Counted from the first letter of the stretch, positions 9,336 through 19,468 are shown. The stretch: 64,000 nucleotides of DNA from Mucilaginibacter glaciei (GCF_014773245.1 NZ_JACWMX010000004.1:310001-374000), one strand, 5' to 3'. The notes: a model not told the origin generated them from the letters alone. Numbers and translations: made by a program.

Positions 9336-10406
9336 ATGGCCAAACCACTGCTTGAATTTACTGACCGGGGTATCTATTGTGAGCAGGGCAGGTTTTACAT
9401 CGACCCCTGGAAACCGGTGGACGATGCCGTGATAACCCACGCCCATGCAGACCATGCTTACATAGGTCACAAGAACTACCTGGCTCATCATCTATCCCGC
9501 GAGGTAATGCTTTATCGCCTGGGCGATATCAACTTACGCACCATAGAGTATGGCGAAACCGTAACCAAGCATGGGGTAAAGATCTCCATGTTCCCGGCAG
9601 GGCACGTGATTGGTTCGGCCCAGATCAGGGTTGAATACAAGGGCGTAGTTTGGGTGGTATCGGGCGATTATAAAACCGACGATGATGGCATCTCTACCCC
9701 TTTCGAACCCGTTAAATGCCAGCACTTTATATCAGAATGCACCTTCGGTATGCCGGTGTATTCCTGGAAACCGCAGTCCGAAATTTTTACAGAGGTAAAT
9801 AACTGGTGGCGTACCAATGTGCAAAATGGGGTTGCTACGGTTATAGTGGGTTATTCGTTAGGGAAGGCCCAGCGTATACTGCAAAACCTTGATCTGAGTA
9901 TCGGTAAGGTGTATACACACGGCGTTATCGAAAATACGAACGAGGCCCTCCGCCGTAACGGTGTGATATTAAACCCAACAGAGCGCATCACCTTTGAATC
10001 AGTTAAGGATGAGGTACGTAAGGGCATTATCATCGCCCCACCATCGTCTGTAGGCACCCCCTGGATGCGCAAGTTTGGGCCTTACAGCTTTGGATATTGT
10101 AGCGGCTGGATGGCTATTAGAGGGGCGAAACGCCGTAGGGCTGCCGACCGGGGCTTTATAATGTCTGATCATGCCGATTGGAACGGACTGGTAAGTGCTA
10201 TTGATGCTACCGGGTGCGAATCTGTTTACCTTACACATGGTTACACAGCATCGTTTACCCGTTACTTAAATGAAATCGGCTTTAACGCCAGCGAGGTTCA
10301 CACGCTTTACGGCGGCGAAGAAGAAGAAGCCCCGGTTACCGAGGGTGAAGAAAAGAAAGAAACTACGCCATCCGGTGATGAAGTTAAGGAGGAGATTGTT
10401 TCATGA
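9336..10406 (+). CDS. Ligase-associated DNA exonuclease, metallo-beta-lactamase fold
   Basis: This is a 356-residue MBL/beta-CASP-type nuclease. The metal-binding motif HAHADH lies at about residues 35-40, GHVIGSAQI and VSGDYKTDDDG follow, and the late motifs SDHADWNGL and LTHGYTASF complete the fold. This matches the Lexo exonuclease found beside an ATP-dependent DNA ligase in many bacteria (family TIGR04122). It probably processes DNA ends before ligation. Its stop overlaps the ligase ATG by 4 nt, so the two are translationally coupled. The last 35 residues are acidic (Glu-rich) and probably disordered. Confidence 0.92.
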   Translation: MAKPLLEFTDRGIYCEQGRFYIDPWKPVDDAVITHAHADHAYIGHKNYLAHHLSREVMLYRLGDINLRTIEYGETVTKHGVKISMFPAGHVIGSAQIRVEYKGVVWVVSGDYKTDDDGISTPFEPVKCQHFISECTFGMPVYSWKPQSEIFTEVNNWWRTNVQNGVATVIVGYSLGKAQRILQNLDLSIGKVYTHGVIENTNEALRRNGVILNPTERITFESVKDEVRKGIIIAPPSSVGTPWMRKFGPYSFGYCSGWMAIRGAKRRRAADRGFIMSDHADWNGLVSAIDATGCESVYLTHGYTASFTRYLNEIGFNASEVHTLYGGEEEEAPVTEGEEKKETTPSGDEVKEEIVS

Positions 10407-12019
10407 AAGCTTTCGCTCAACTCTTTCTTTCGTTAGATGAAACTAATAAAACCAACGAAAAGGTCAGGATTTTAAAGGATTACTTTAACAGCGTGCCTGA
10501 TAGTGATAAAATGCACATGCTGGCCCTTTTTACGGGCAGGCGACCAAAACGGCCAATCAATTCTACACTCATCCGTACTTATGCCATCGAGGTTTCCAAT
10601 ATCCCTCAGTGGCTGTTCGAGGAGAGTTATCATGTAGTTGGTGACCTTGCCGAAACAATGTCGCTTCTAATGCCCGAGAGCCCCAACAGCAGCAGTAAAA
10701 CCTTAACGGAATGGATAGCGGAGATCAACCAGCAATATACCCGTACCGAAGAAGAGCGTAAGCTTTGGCTCATAGAATCATGGGCCATGCTGGATGCCCA
10801 GGAACGCTTTGTGTTTAATAAACTGCTAACGGGAAGTTTCCGGATAGGGGTTTCGCAAAGCCTCGTTGTTAAGGCACTGGCAGATATAACCGGCATTGAA
10901 GCACCGGCACTCACCCACCGTATAATGGGTAGCTGGATGCCCGAAGATTATAGCTACGATCAACTGATTCGTGAACAAAACGCAGCAGATAACATATCAC
11001 GCCCTTACCCCTTCTTCCTGGCTTACCCTATCCAGGAAACATCAGAGAAACGGAAAAATGCCGAAGAGGTTGGCGCAGCATTAGGCCCTGCGGATGAGTG
11101 GCAGGCGGAGTGGAAATGGGATGGCATCCGCGCGCAAATGATCAAACGCGGCGGGCAGATCTTCATCTGGAGCCGTGGCGAAGACCTGGCTACCGAAAAA
11201 TTCCCCGAGTTGCACCCCTTTTTAAATGCCCTGCCGGATGGAACGGTGCTGGATGGCGAGATCCTGAGCTTTCAAAACGATTTGCCCCTGTCTTTCAGCG
11301 TTTTGCAAACCCGCATCGGGCGTAAAAACCTGACGAAAAAAATCCTGGCAGATAGCCCCGTAGCTACCATTGTTTACGATTGCTTGGAGTATGCGGGCGA
11401 AGACATCCGCTACAAATCACAATCGGAACGACGAGAAACACTGGAGGGCCTGTATCAGCAAACCAAATTTCCGGAAGTGTTTAATCTATCCCGGTTGATA
11501 ACGTTTAAAACTTGGGAGGAACTGGAAACTATACGTGAACAATCGCGGGTGATGATTGCAGAAGGCATCATGTTGAAGCGCAAAAACGCCAGCTACCAGG
11601 TTGGCCGCAAGCGCGGCGACTGGTGGAAATGGAAAATAGACCCGCTGTCTGTTGATGCTGTGATGATTTACGCGCAAAAAGGCCACGGTCGCCGGGCAGA
11701 TTTGTATACTGATTACACCTTTGCCGTTTGGGATGGCGATAAGCTGGTACCATTTGCCAAGGCCTACAGTGGCTTGACAGATGCCGAGATCAATAAGGTA
11801 GATTACTTTGTCAAGCGGAATACGCTCGAGAAATTCGGCCCGGTGCGTACCGTAAAACCCGAACTGGTTTTTGAGATTGGCTTTGAGGGAATCAACAAAT
11901 CATCGCGCCATAAATCGGGTATTGCCTTGCGCTTCCCACGGATACTACGCTGGCGTACCGATAAACCCAAAGAAGAAGCTGATACCTTAGATAGTTTAAA
12001 AGCATTGTTAAATGAGTAA
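10403..12019 (+). CDS. ATP-dependent DNA ligase
   Basis: The 538-residue protein has an N-terminal DNA-binding domain (about 1-200) and the adenylation motif EWKWDGIR with nucleophile Lys238. Further nucleotidyltransferase motifs follow: SRGEDL, LDGEIL, EGIMLKR and WWKWKIDP. An OB-fold C-terminal domain ends with SRHKSGIALRFPRI. It seals nicks using ATP and acts alongside the NAD-dependent LigA expected elsewhere. It overlaps the upstream exonuclease by 4 nt and the downstream DUF1835 gene by 8 nt, so it is the middle of a tight three-gene operon, probably for DNA repair. Confidence 0.96.
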   Translation: MKAFAQLFLSLDETNKTNEKVRILKDYFNSVPDSDKMHMLALFTGRRPKRPINSTLIRTYAIEVSNIPQWLFEESYHVVGDLAETMSLLMPESPNSSSKTLTEWIAEINQQYTRTEEERKLWLIESWAMLDAQERFVFNKLLTGSFRIGVSQSLVVKALADITGIEAPALTHRIMGSWMPEDYSYDQLIREQNAADNISRPYPFFLAYPIQETSEKRKNAEEVGAALGPADEWQAEWKWDGIRAQMIKRGGQIFIWSRGEDLATEKFPELHPFLNALPDGTVLDGEILSFQNDLPLSFSVLQTRIGRKNLTKKILADSPVATIVYDCLEYAGEDIRYKSQSERRETLEGLYQQTKFPEVFNLSRLITFKTWEELETIREQSRVMIAEGIMLKRKNASYQVGRKRGDWWKWKIDPLSVDAVMIYAQKGHGRRADLYTDYTFAVWDGDKLVPFAKAYSGLTDAEINKVDYFVKRNTLEKFGPVRTVKPELVFEIGFEGINKSSRHKSGIALRFPRILRWRTDKPKEEADTLDSLKALLNE

Positions 12020-12809
12020 GATCCTGCACGTACTAAACGGCGATGCCACTTTGGATGCTTTTGAGCAAACCGGCCTGGACGGGGATGTAATGGTTTGGCG
12101 GGAGGTGCTGTCCGAGGGTCCTGTTTCCCGCAATGTATCTGCCGCCTGTTTCTGGGAAAGGCGGTTAGAGTTTATTAAAGTAGCGTTTGATGAAAACGAA
12201 GAGAATTACCGGGAAAGCGTTTTGATCCCGCTTGAAAAGTTAAGTGAACCTTATGACGAGATCAATCTTTGGTTTGAGTACGACCTGCATTGCCAGGTAA
12301 ACCTGCTGGGGGTGATGATGCTGCTGGAGCAACAAACCAACCTTTCTGAACGGGCCGTATATCTGATATGCCCTGTAGAGGTACCGGAAGTTGAGGACTT
12401 TGCCGGGATGGGCGAACTGAATGCTGATCAATTAGAGGGCCTTTATGATAACGCCCGTGTACAATTAGGCGAATATGATTTTACCTTAGCCACAGAGGCT
12501 TGGGATTTATATGTAAAGAGTGATGCGAAAAGTCTGCAAAGCTGGATAGATGAAACGCCATTTTGGGGAAATATGCCACAGTTGCCTATTGCTATGCAGG
12601 CCCACCTGAGCCGGTTGGATTTCGACGATTCGGGCTTGAACGGAATCCATCGAGCGCTTCTAAAAATTTACAAAAGCGGCATAACCACCAAAGCAGATAT
12701 TTACCGGGAATTTTGGCGCACACAAAAAATATACGGCATGGGCGATAAGGAACTGGATATTTATATCAATCAACTCGTTGAACGCGGATTAATTAATATC
12801 GCCGAGTAA
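12012..12809 (+). CDS. DUF1835 domain protein in the exonuclease-ligase operon
   Basis: The 265-residue protein starts with ILHVLNGDATLDAFEQTGLDGDVMVWREVL (quoted as ILHVLNGDATLDAF and GDVMVWREVLSEGP), the typical opening of DUF1835 proteins. The C-terminal part resembles the helical DUF3658-type extension. No enzymatic role is established for the family. The 8-nt overlap with the ligase gene argues for coexpression and a related role in DNA repair. In many genomes a DEXH helicase and the nuclease PdeM accompany this ligase; here the DUF1835 gene occupies that place and the next gene is convergent. Confidence 0.8.
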   Translation: MSKILHVLNGDATLDAFEQTGLDGDVMVWREVLSEGPVSRNVSAACFWERRLEFIKVAFDENEENYRESVLIPLEKLSEPYDEINLWFEYDLHCQVNLLGVMMLLEQQTNLSERAVYLICPVEVPEVEDFAGMGELNADQLEGLYDNARVQLGEYDFTLATEAWDLYVKSDAKSLQSWIDETPFWGNMPQLPIAMQAHLSRLDFDDSGLNGIHRALLKIYKSGITTKADIYREFWRTQKIYGMGDKELDIYINQLVERGLINIAE

Positions 12810-12811
12810 CC

Positions 12812-14365
12812 TTACGGTGAAGTAATTGCAATTGTCGGTGTTCGTTCACTTTCGTTTTTTAATCTATCCAGTGCTGTCACCACGTAAAAATAGGTTTTGC
12901 CCGGCAGCACATTAGTATCGAGGTAAACCGGTTGTGTATTATATTGGATGCTGATAATGTTTCTCGGATCGCCAAGGTCAAACTTTTCGCTTTCCTGGAA
13001 ACGGTACACCACATAACCATAAACAGGCTCATTATCTTTTGCGGGCAATGGCGGTGCCCAGGTTAGCATGATACTTTTGCGCTCTATCCTCCCTGCAAAA
13101 TTTTGCGGCGCATTAGGCGGGATAGAATCCAACCAAAGCATCGGCGGTGGCAGGGCCGGGTAACGGTAAAAATCCTTTTTTAAGGAGTCGGCCAGGTGGT
13201 TAGCATTGGCCACGAGATTTAGCGAGCGGAAGTATACACTGCCCTGCACACGTGGGTTAGCCCTTATTAACCGCAGCTGATTAGGTATCTCTGATGGGTT
13301 TTTATAGGCCGGGCTGCGTGGCTCATAAAATCGGTAAGGTGCCTGGCCGATGTACAAATGGCGGTTATAAGTATTTAAGCTCCACCAGTTAAGTAGTTTG
13401 TCAAATGCTGCCTGCCGGTGATTAATTTGCCAATAAATTTGCGGGTTTATATAATCAATCCAACCCTCCTTTATCCATTTACGGCTATCGGCAAAGTTTT
13501 CATAATAAGATGATCCACCTGCGGTTTCAGAACCTTCAGGGTTTTGGCGAATATTGGCCCAGATGCCAAACGGGCTGACGCCGAATTTCATATTGGGTTT
13601 GTATTTATGGATGCTATCTCCCAGCATTTGTACCAGCTTATCAACATTATCACGCCGCCAATCGCGTACGTCATCAAATGCCTCTCCATATTTTGCATAG
13701 GCATCCGCATCGTTAATTACCTGCCCTTTAGCAGGGTACGGGTAGAAATAATCGTCCATGTGAATGCCGTCTACATCATAATTCTTCACCACATCTAAAA
13801 TTACCTGTACAATGTACTCGCGCACCTCGGGCAAGCCGGGGTTAAACAATTTTATTCCCTCATATATGAAAAACCAGTCTGGATGTAAGCGGGTGATGTG
13901 ATTAGCCGCGAGTGTATTAAAACGCCCATCAAACGTGGCCCTGTAAGGGTTAAACCAGGCATGCAGTTCCATCCCGCGTTTGTGTGCCTCGGTTGTTGCA
14001 AACTCCAACGGATCATAAAAAGGCGTCGGTGCCTGGCCCTGCGTTCCGGTCAGGTATTTCGACCAGGGTTCGCGGCTCTTAGCATAAAGGGCGTCGGCCG
14101 CCGGCCTTACCTGGAACATGATGGCATTAATTCCCGTTTGCTGATGCGAGTTAAGCTGATCGGTAAGATCCTTTTTCTGCTGCTCGGCAGTTGCCCGGGC
14201 ATTTTGCGGCCAATCCAGGTTTACTACCGATGCTATCCAAACGCCCCTAAACTCGCGCTTAGGTTCGGTTTGTATAACCGGTTGTGATGTAACTGTTTGC
14301 GAAATAACAGGTATAAACTGGAGTGTAAAACAAAATATTGACAGGAGATATTTGTATAATCGCAT
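12812..14365 (-). CDS. Exported glycoside-hydrolase-like protein (GHL10) with fibronectin III-like tail
   Basis: This is a 517-residue protein with a signal peptide (YLLSIFCFTLQFIPVISQ). The TIM-barrel part (about residues 35-390) has the GHL10/DUF187 motifs EFRGVWIASVVNLDWP, GINAIMFQVRPAADALY, HAWFNPYRA, VDGIHMDDYFYPYP and VSPFGIWAN. Family members act on peptidoglycan or other glycans in the periplasm. The C-terminal 100 residues (PNAPQNFAGRIERKSIMLTW) look like a fibronectin type III domain. The gene is convergent with the DUF1835 gene with only 2 nt between stops, and no terminator is visible. Confidence 0.88.
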   Translation of the reverse strand: MRLYKYLLSIFCFTLQFIPVISQTVTSQPVIQTEPKREFRGVWIASVVNLDWPQNARATAEQQKKDLTDQLNSHQQTGINAIMFQVRPAADALYAKSREPWSKYLTGTQGQAPTPFYDPLEFATTEAHKRGMELHAWFNPYRATFDGRFNTLAANHITRLHPDWFFIYEGIKLFNPGLPEVREYIVQVILDVVKNYDVDGIHMDDYFYPYPAKGQVINDADAYAKYGEAFDDVRDWRRDNVDKLVQMLGDSIHKYKPNMKFGVSPFGIWANIRQNPEGSETAGGSSYYENFADSRKWIKEGWIDYINPQIYWQINHRQAAFDKLLNWWSLNTYNRHLYIGQAPYRFYEPRSPAYKNPSEIPNQLRLIRANPRVQGSVYFRSLNLVANANHLADSLKKDFYRYPALPPPMLWLDSIPPNAPQNFAGRIERKSIMLTWAPPLPAKDNEPVYGYVVYRFQESEKFDLGDPRNIISIQYNTQPVYLDTNVLPGKTYFYVVTALDRLKNESERTPTIAITSP

Positions 14366-14390
14366 TAAGTAGATGTTTGATTAAAAGCCG

Positions 14391-14398
14391 CAAAGATA
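14391..14398 (-). promoter_or_regulatory. Likely -7 box of the GHL10 gene
   Basis: CAAAGATA on the plus strand reads TATCTTTG on the minus strand, an exact TAnnTTTG match. It would give a leader of about 20 nt before the start at 14365. The -33 element is not obvious. Confidence 0.5.
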
Positions 14399-14626
14399 TA
14401 AACTGATTGTTCAGCAGTTTTATTATTAGTATAATAATTAGGGGCATTTTGTGTTTTAATCATATTGTACTTATTTTAGCCCGCAGCAGTAATTGCTAAG
14501 TGTGCATTCAGTTTTTTGCATTATTGGCTCAATTTTGCATACATTTATTTAGAATAAAAAAAGATACCACAGTTAGTTAGCAGGCTCAACCGGTTAATAC
14601 TGTAATTAAACTTTAATTATTAAAAT

Positions 14627-15547
14627 ATGGAATACAATCCCCAAAGTGCAGAACCTACCCCCAAAAAAAATTCTAACGTTATTTACTTTTTGATAGCGGT
14701 TGTGGTTGCTTTATTAGGTACGGATGTTTACTTGTACACACAGAAAAATAAATCGGATACCAAAATTGTGTATCAAAACGATGAGAAAACACGTTTGCAA
14801 ACTGAGTTGGACAGCCTGGAGGCACAAATAGAGCAGGTAAACTCGGGCCGTGCAAAAATGTCGGTAGCGATGCAGGCTAAAAATGATTCGTTACGCACAA
14901 AGATCAGAACGTTGCGCAGTGAATTGGCTAAAGGTAAGCTCACCGTTGCCGAATTGGGCAAAGCACAGGAGGATATCAAACAGCTGCGTTACTTTGTGAC
15001 CAAGTACACCGCCGATATTGAAGAATTAAAAAAACAAAACGTAACTTTAGCTACCGAGCGCGATACGTTAAAAAATAACCTGGCTACCGTAAACGAAAAA
15101 GCCAGCACTTTAGAGAAACAAAACCAGGAGCTTGATACGAAAGTAAAAGTAGCATCGGCTTTAAAGGTTGGCAGTGCAAGTGTTGTTGCCTATAAGGTTA
15201 AAAACAGTGGTAAAGAAAGTGATGTAACCAAAGCCAAGCAGGCTACAAAAATAAAGATCAACTTTACTGTTGCCAGTAACGCTGTAGCAGAAAAAGGCCT
15301 GCACGATGTTTATGTTCGCATTATTGACCCAACCGGCAACCTAATCACACCAACAGATACAGGTACCTTTAATGCCGACAGCCAGGATTTGCAGTACACT
15401 TATAAAACCGCTATCGACTTTAAAGATGATGGCAGCGGCTACATTATTGATTGGGTTAACCCCATGCCATTTCAAAAGGGAACGTACACAGTGATACTTT
15501 ATACCGATGGCTTTACAATGGGTAAAACAGAAATTACGCTTAAATAA
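14627..15547 (+). CDS. Membrane-anchored coiled-coil protein, function unknown
   Basis: The 306-residue protein has a short cytoplasmic head, one membrane helix (NVIYFLIAVVVALLGTDVYLY, about residues 17-37; quoted in part: VIYFLIAVVVALLGT), and a long coiled coil at about 50-175 rich in Glu, Lys and Leu heptads. A C-terminal beta-rich domain follows (about 180-306). The topology suggests a periplasmic stalk with a globular end. It resembles conserved Bacteroidota proteins without assigned function. It is a single gene with a bidirectional terminator after it. Confidence 0.75.
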   Translation: MEYNPQSAEPTPKKNSNVIYFLIAVVVALLGTDVYLYTQKNKSDTKIVYQNDEKTRLQTELDSLEAQIEQVNSGRAKMSVAMQAKNDSLRTKIRTLRSELAKGKLTVAELGKAQEDIKQLRYFVTKYTADIEELKKQNVTLATERDTLKNNLATVNEKASTLEKQNQELDTKVKVASALKVGSASVVAYKVKNSGKESDVTKAKQATKIKINFTVASNAVAEKGLHDVYVRIIDPTGNLITPTDTGTFNADSQDLQYTYKTAIDFKDDGSGYIIDWVNPMPFQKGTYTVILYTDGFTMGKTEITLK

Positions 15548-15568
15548 TAAATTAATGTTGAGATATTT

Positions 15569-15601
15569 AAAGGCCCGCGGTTAACACCGCAGGCCTTTTT
15601 T
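15569..15601. terminator. Bidirectional terminator between convergent genes
   Basis: The stem pairs AAGGCC-C-GCGGT with ACCGC-AGGCCTT around a TAAC loop, with one bulged C, and is followed by TTTTT. Two A residues flank the other side. It serves the coiled-coil gene and possibly the convergent histidine kinase gene. Confidence 0.8.
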
Positions 15602-15664
15602 GTGCGATCGTATCACAAAGTGATAACGGGCAACGCGCAATTCTTAATGCTTGTGTTATATAAT

Positions 15665-18600
15665 TTACACCGTCAACTCCGCGGCTGGGAAACTGAGATA
15701 GAAAGTTGTGCCGATGCCGATAGTTGTCTCAAACCAAACCTTACCGCTGGCATTTTCAATAGAGTTTTTAACAAAGGCAAGGCCAAGGCCCGTGCCCGAG
15801 CTTTTGGTGGTAAAGTTAGGTTCAAAGATCTTTTCGCGCATATTCTCGGGGATGCCGTTTCCGTTGTCCTTTATGGTCAGTAAAATATTTTTGCTGGTGA
15901 TCAACGAGTTGATCTCGATCACGCATTGCGTATCCTGTGGTGTGGCCTCAATAGCATTTTTAAGCAGGTTGTTAAAACAGCGTAAAAGCTGGTCGCGGTC
16001 GGCACTGATATAAAAGGGCGTTTCGGGCACGGCAAACTGAATGGTAACGTTATCCATATGTTTAAATATGGTAACCGCCTGGTTCAGCATTTCAAATATA
16101 TCTATCCGTTCTATACGGGTATCAGGCATTTTGGCAAAGGCCGAAAACTCTGAAGCGATGGAGGATAAGCTTTCTATCTGCTCCACAAATGATTTGCTGA
16201 AACGCTCAAACTTAGCATCAAACTTAGGGTCTTTGTCCTTCCATGATTTATCAAGCAGCTGCAAGCCCAGTTTAAGCGGGGTGAGGGGGTTTTTAATTTC
16301 ATGGGCAACCTGCTTTGCCATCTCGCGCCAGGCACTCTCCCGCTCGCTTTGTGCAAGCTTAACGGCGCTTTGCTCCAACGCGGCAATCATATTATTGTAT
16401 TCTTTTACCAACGCACCAATTTCATCGTCGCGCTCCCATTTTATCGGCTCGTTCTTTTTACCGTAAATAGTTCTACTCAAGTTGTATTGGATAAAGTTTA
16501 GCGGCGCAGTTATTTGCCTGGCTATAATTACCGCAAACAGACCGATAGCTATAAATACCAGCGCATAAACGTTTATCATAATGTTTAGTAGAGAGCCTAC
16601 ACGCTCAATTTGATCCGTCTCGTTAGAGAAATAGGGCAACTGCAAATAAGCGATAGTTTCATGCTTAACATTCCGCAACGGCGCGTAAGCCGCTTTATAG
16701 TTTAATTTACCTATTCGTTCCTCATTCACCACTTCAGATTGGTGCCGGGCACTCAGGGCCACAAAGGCACGGGCATTCATCCGGCGGTCAAGCAGCCCGT
16801 CCTCATAAATTTTCGGTTGCGTAGAAACCAATGGTACGCCATTCAGATCAAACAGCGTCATATCAGTAGAGTAGGTAGTTGATAACAGGTCGAACGCTAC
16901 CCGGTTCTCTTCGGTAACACCACTTACAAAATCTTTAAGCGGGCCAATTTCTAATGCCGATGATAACTGTATTATTTTTGTCCGGATCAGCTTATCCTGT
17001 TGCGATTGATATTGGGTGCTAATAGATATAAAGGTGATGATACCTACCAGAATGAGCGTGATCACTACAGCAAAGATCATGGAGAACTGGATGCGGGTTT
17101 TATACAGGATCCTGTCAAAGTTGATCTTAAAGCTCCATCTAATACGGTCGTTATTGATGTTAAAAATCTTAACTCTTATCCAAAGCAAGCGGACACCTAC
17201 AATAATGGCGCTAAAGGCAAGTAACACCACAAAGAAAAACGTAAGCGCGGTAAGCACCGATAAAAAGCGGTTCTCGGGCTTACTTACTACAATTAAATTG
17301 CGGGCGCTTGGCTCATATAAAAGATGGGTATAGGTGGTAAATTTATCAAACCCGGTTGAATCAACGCCGCGGTTAGCTTGCACCGTGTATTCTTTTAGGT
17401 GCCCTTTAAAGTCGCGGTTAACGACGCTGTAAATGTAGCTGCCGCTTTGGCCTATCAGGTTATTGTCTGAATAGAAGGCGTAGGAGTAATCTTTAAATTC
17501 CGCCTCAGATTTGATGTTTTTATCTATCAGCAATTCGGGGAAGGTGCCCGCCGCCAGGAATGGTTTCGAACGCAGTTCTATTACGATAGTGCCGAGGTTT
17601 TTGCCATTATCAATAACAGGCAGTATGGCAAAGTAGCTTTGAACACCGAATGAATCATTTTCGCGATAAAAATAGTCAGACACTTTGAGTGAACTGTATA
17701 CAACAAGATCTTTAAAGTTTTCTAACGAGTAACTCTTGTCGCTTGAGATGGGGCGGTTGGCGGGGTCAAATTCATGTACCTTAAAATCATATTTAGATAA
17801 ATATCTGTCAAAGTATAGTTTCTGCAGCCTGCCTTTCAGGTAGTCATTATCATGATCATTTGTGATAAAATATTTGGTAATATAAGGGTCGCGGATAATC
17901 TGTCTTTCTATTTTCTTGAACAGGATATCAGCAGTAATATCATCGGGGATCTCTAACCGTTGTATCAGTACCTTACGGGTTTCTTTTTCCTTAACCGATT
18001 CAAAATAATTAAGCTTTATTGCTGCTATAACTGCGCAGATGAGCACTATAAAAAGGAATGACGATGCCGTAAACTTTTGCTCGTTAAAAACATAGGCATA
18101 GCCCCGCATCAATACTAATGCCCCCCAAAACAGGTAGAAAAGGGTGAAGGTGTCAAACCATGCCATTACAGCCGTAACCAAAAGTATCACCCCTATTAAT
18201 AACATAGCCTGCAGATGGGCCGGTATATCCAGCTTACTATAACTGGTCAATACAACCTCGCTCATTAAAAAGAAGATCATAAAACTGAAGCAAAGCATGA
18301 GCACCCCGACCATGCTGAACGAGGTTAGGTTAAGCACATTGTTTACATCAAAGTTGATCTTGGAATTAATAACCAGGCCATAAAAAAGGTTAAGTAAGGT
18401 TGTTGATGAAAAGAATAATATCGCCAGCCCGGCCATGAATATCAGATAGCTAACTGCTTTGCCGGGTACACGGTTAATGAGTTTTGTGCGCTGGGTATAG
18501 ATAAAGCTTACAAACCAGCTTATTGCCAGTATATTAATGCAAAAATCGCCCAGAGATGGGTAAACATAGCTGGAGGCGTAAAAGATCGGGTCGAACAGCG

Positions 18601-19408
18601 GCAGCTGTTGCGTAAAAGCCGGCCAGCCATAATGCAGGTTGATGAACCTGAAGGCGATGATGAAGGCCGCCAACGTAAGAAGCGAAACGTAAACCCAGTT
18701 TTTTTTGTTAGCCAGGTAAGTAACTATATTGTGTATTAGAATGCATAGGGTGAGCACTGTTAGCAGCCAGATAAATATCTCGAAGTAAAAGAAATGGTTG
18801 TTTACCTTTCCCTTGATCAGTTTCAGCGAAAAAAGGTAGGTGTTATTGATATCATGGATGGCCTGCACATCCTTATCAGCAATTTGCGCAATGTCTATAT
18901 TTCGGTCATCGCTTATGCCTTCATAGAAACTGTTCTCCAGGTATTTATTTTCAAAGGCATAATTGTTTTTTACCGGAATCAGGAACAGCACCTTCAGATC
19001 GCCCTGGGTTTTTTTGATCACCTCAAAATAAGCGTTGGAGAACCGCACAAAAGAGCAACCTTCTTTAACGGTATTAGGGTTTGGCAGGGCTTTAATACCT
19101 GTCCAAAAGTACAACCGGTCGTTCTTATAAAGCAGCAGCCACACGCGGTTATCTGTAGTGTATTTGCTGATGTAGTTAAGCGCGTCCGGCGATTTAAAAG
19201 TAAGGTTCTTTATTGCATCAAATGATTGTTTGTCGTTTATAGCACTATAAACCAGGCTTTCGCGCTTGTGCAGGTTATCTTCTAATACGCGGGCTGTTTG
19301 CGCCAAATTATTGGCCGGGCTGTACGTTTTTTCAACAATTATTGCCGTGAATAATAAACTGACAAATAGCAGTAGCAACAAAACACGTATTTTTCCGGCG
19401 GTAGTCAA
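15665..19408 (-). CDS. Very large orphan sensor histidine kinase (NtrY-like core)
   Basis: At 1247 residues this is about twice the usual length. The N-terminal half has a membrane helix near the start, a periplasmic stretch, then about eight more hydrophobic helices at about residues 200-470. A second sensory stretch, another membrane pair and a HAMP domain follow (ITAPLNFIQYNLSRTIYG). The kinase core has the H-box VAHEIKNPLTPLKLGL with phospho-acceptor His1036, the N-box NNLLKNAIEATP, and G-boxes DNGNGIPEN and GTGLGLAF. No response regulator is adjacent. The ligand is unknown. The core is closest to NtrY-type kinases by motif. Confidence 0.92.
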   Translation of the reverse strand: MTTAGKIRVLLLLLFVSLLFTAIIVEKTYSPANNLAQTARVLEDNLHKRESLVYSAINDKQSFDAIKNLTFKSPDALNYISKYTTDNRVWLLLYKNDRLYFWTGIKALPNPNTVKEGCSFVRFSNAYFEVIKKTQGDLKVLFLIPVKNNYAFENKYLENSFYEGISDDRNIDIAQIADKDVQAIHDINNTYLFSLKLIKGKVNNHFFYFEIFIWLLTVLTLCILIHNIVTYLANKKNWVYVSLLTLAAFIIAFRFINLHYGWPAFTQQLPLFDPIFYASSYVYPSLGDFCINILAISWFVSFIYTQRTKLINRVPGKAVSYLIFMAGLAILFFSSTTLLNLFYGLVINSKINFDVNNVLNLTSFSMVGVLMLCFSFMIFFLMSEVVLTSYSKLDIPAHLQAMLLIGVILLVTAVMAWFDTFTLFYLFWGALVLMRGYAYVFNEQKFTASSFLFIVLICAVIAAIKLNYFESVKEKETRKVLIQRLEIPDDITADILFKKIERQIIRDPYITKYFITNDHDNDYLKGRLQKLYFDRYLSKYDFKVHEFDPANRPISSDKSYSLENFKDLVVYSSLKVSDYFYRENDSFGVQSYFAILPVIDNGKNLGTIVIELRSKPFLAAGTFPELLIDKNIKSEAEFKDYSYAFYSDNNLIGQSGSYIYSVVNRDFKGHLKEYTVQANRGVDSTGFDKFTTYTHLLYEPSARNLIVVSKPENRFLSVLTALTFFFVVLLAFSAIIVGVRLLWIRVKIFNINNDRIRWSFKINFDRILYKTRIQFSMIFAVVITLILVGIITFISISTQYQSQQDKLIRTKIIQLSSALEIGPLKDFVSGVTEENRVAFDLLSTTYSTDMTLFDLNGVPLVSTQPKIYEDGLLDRRMNARAFVALSARHQSEVVNEERIGKLNYKAAYAPLRNVKHETIAYLQLPYFSNETDQIERVGSLLNIMINVYALVFIAIGLFAVIIARQITAPLNFIQYNLSRTIYGKKNEPIKWERDDEIGALVKEYNNMIAALEQSAVKLAQSERESAWREMAKQVAHEIKNPLTPLKLGLQLLDKSWKDKDPKFDAKFERFSKSFVEQIESLSSIASEFSAFAKMPDTRIERIDIFEMLNQAVTIFKHMDNVTIQFAVPETPFYISADRDQLLRCFNNLLKNAIEATPQDTQCVIEINSLITSKNILLTIKDNGNGIPENMREKIFEPNFTTKSSGTGLGLAFVKNSIENASGKVWFETTIGIGTTFYLSFPAAELTV

Positions 19409-19468
19409 TCTGCTATGAATTTAGTAAATAAAATAAAGCCACCCTTTTACTTTGCAGGTAGCCTGTAA

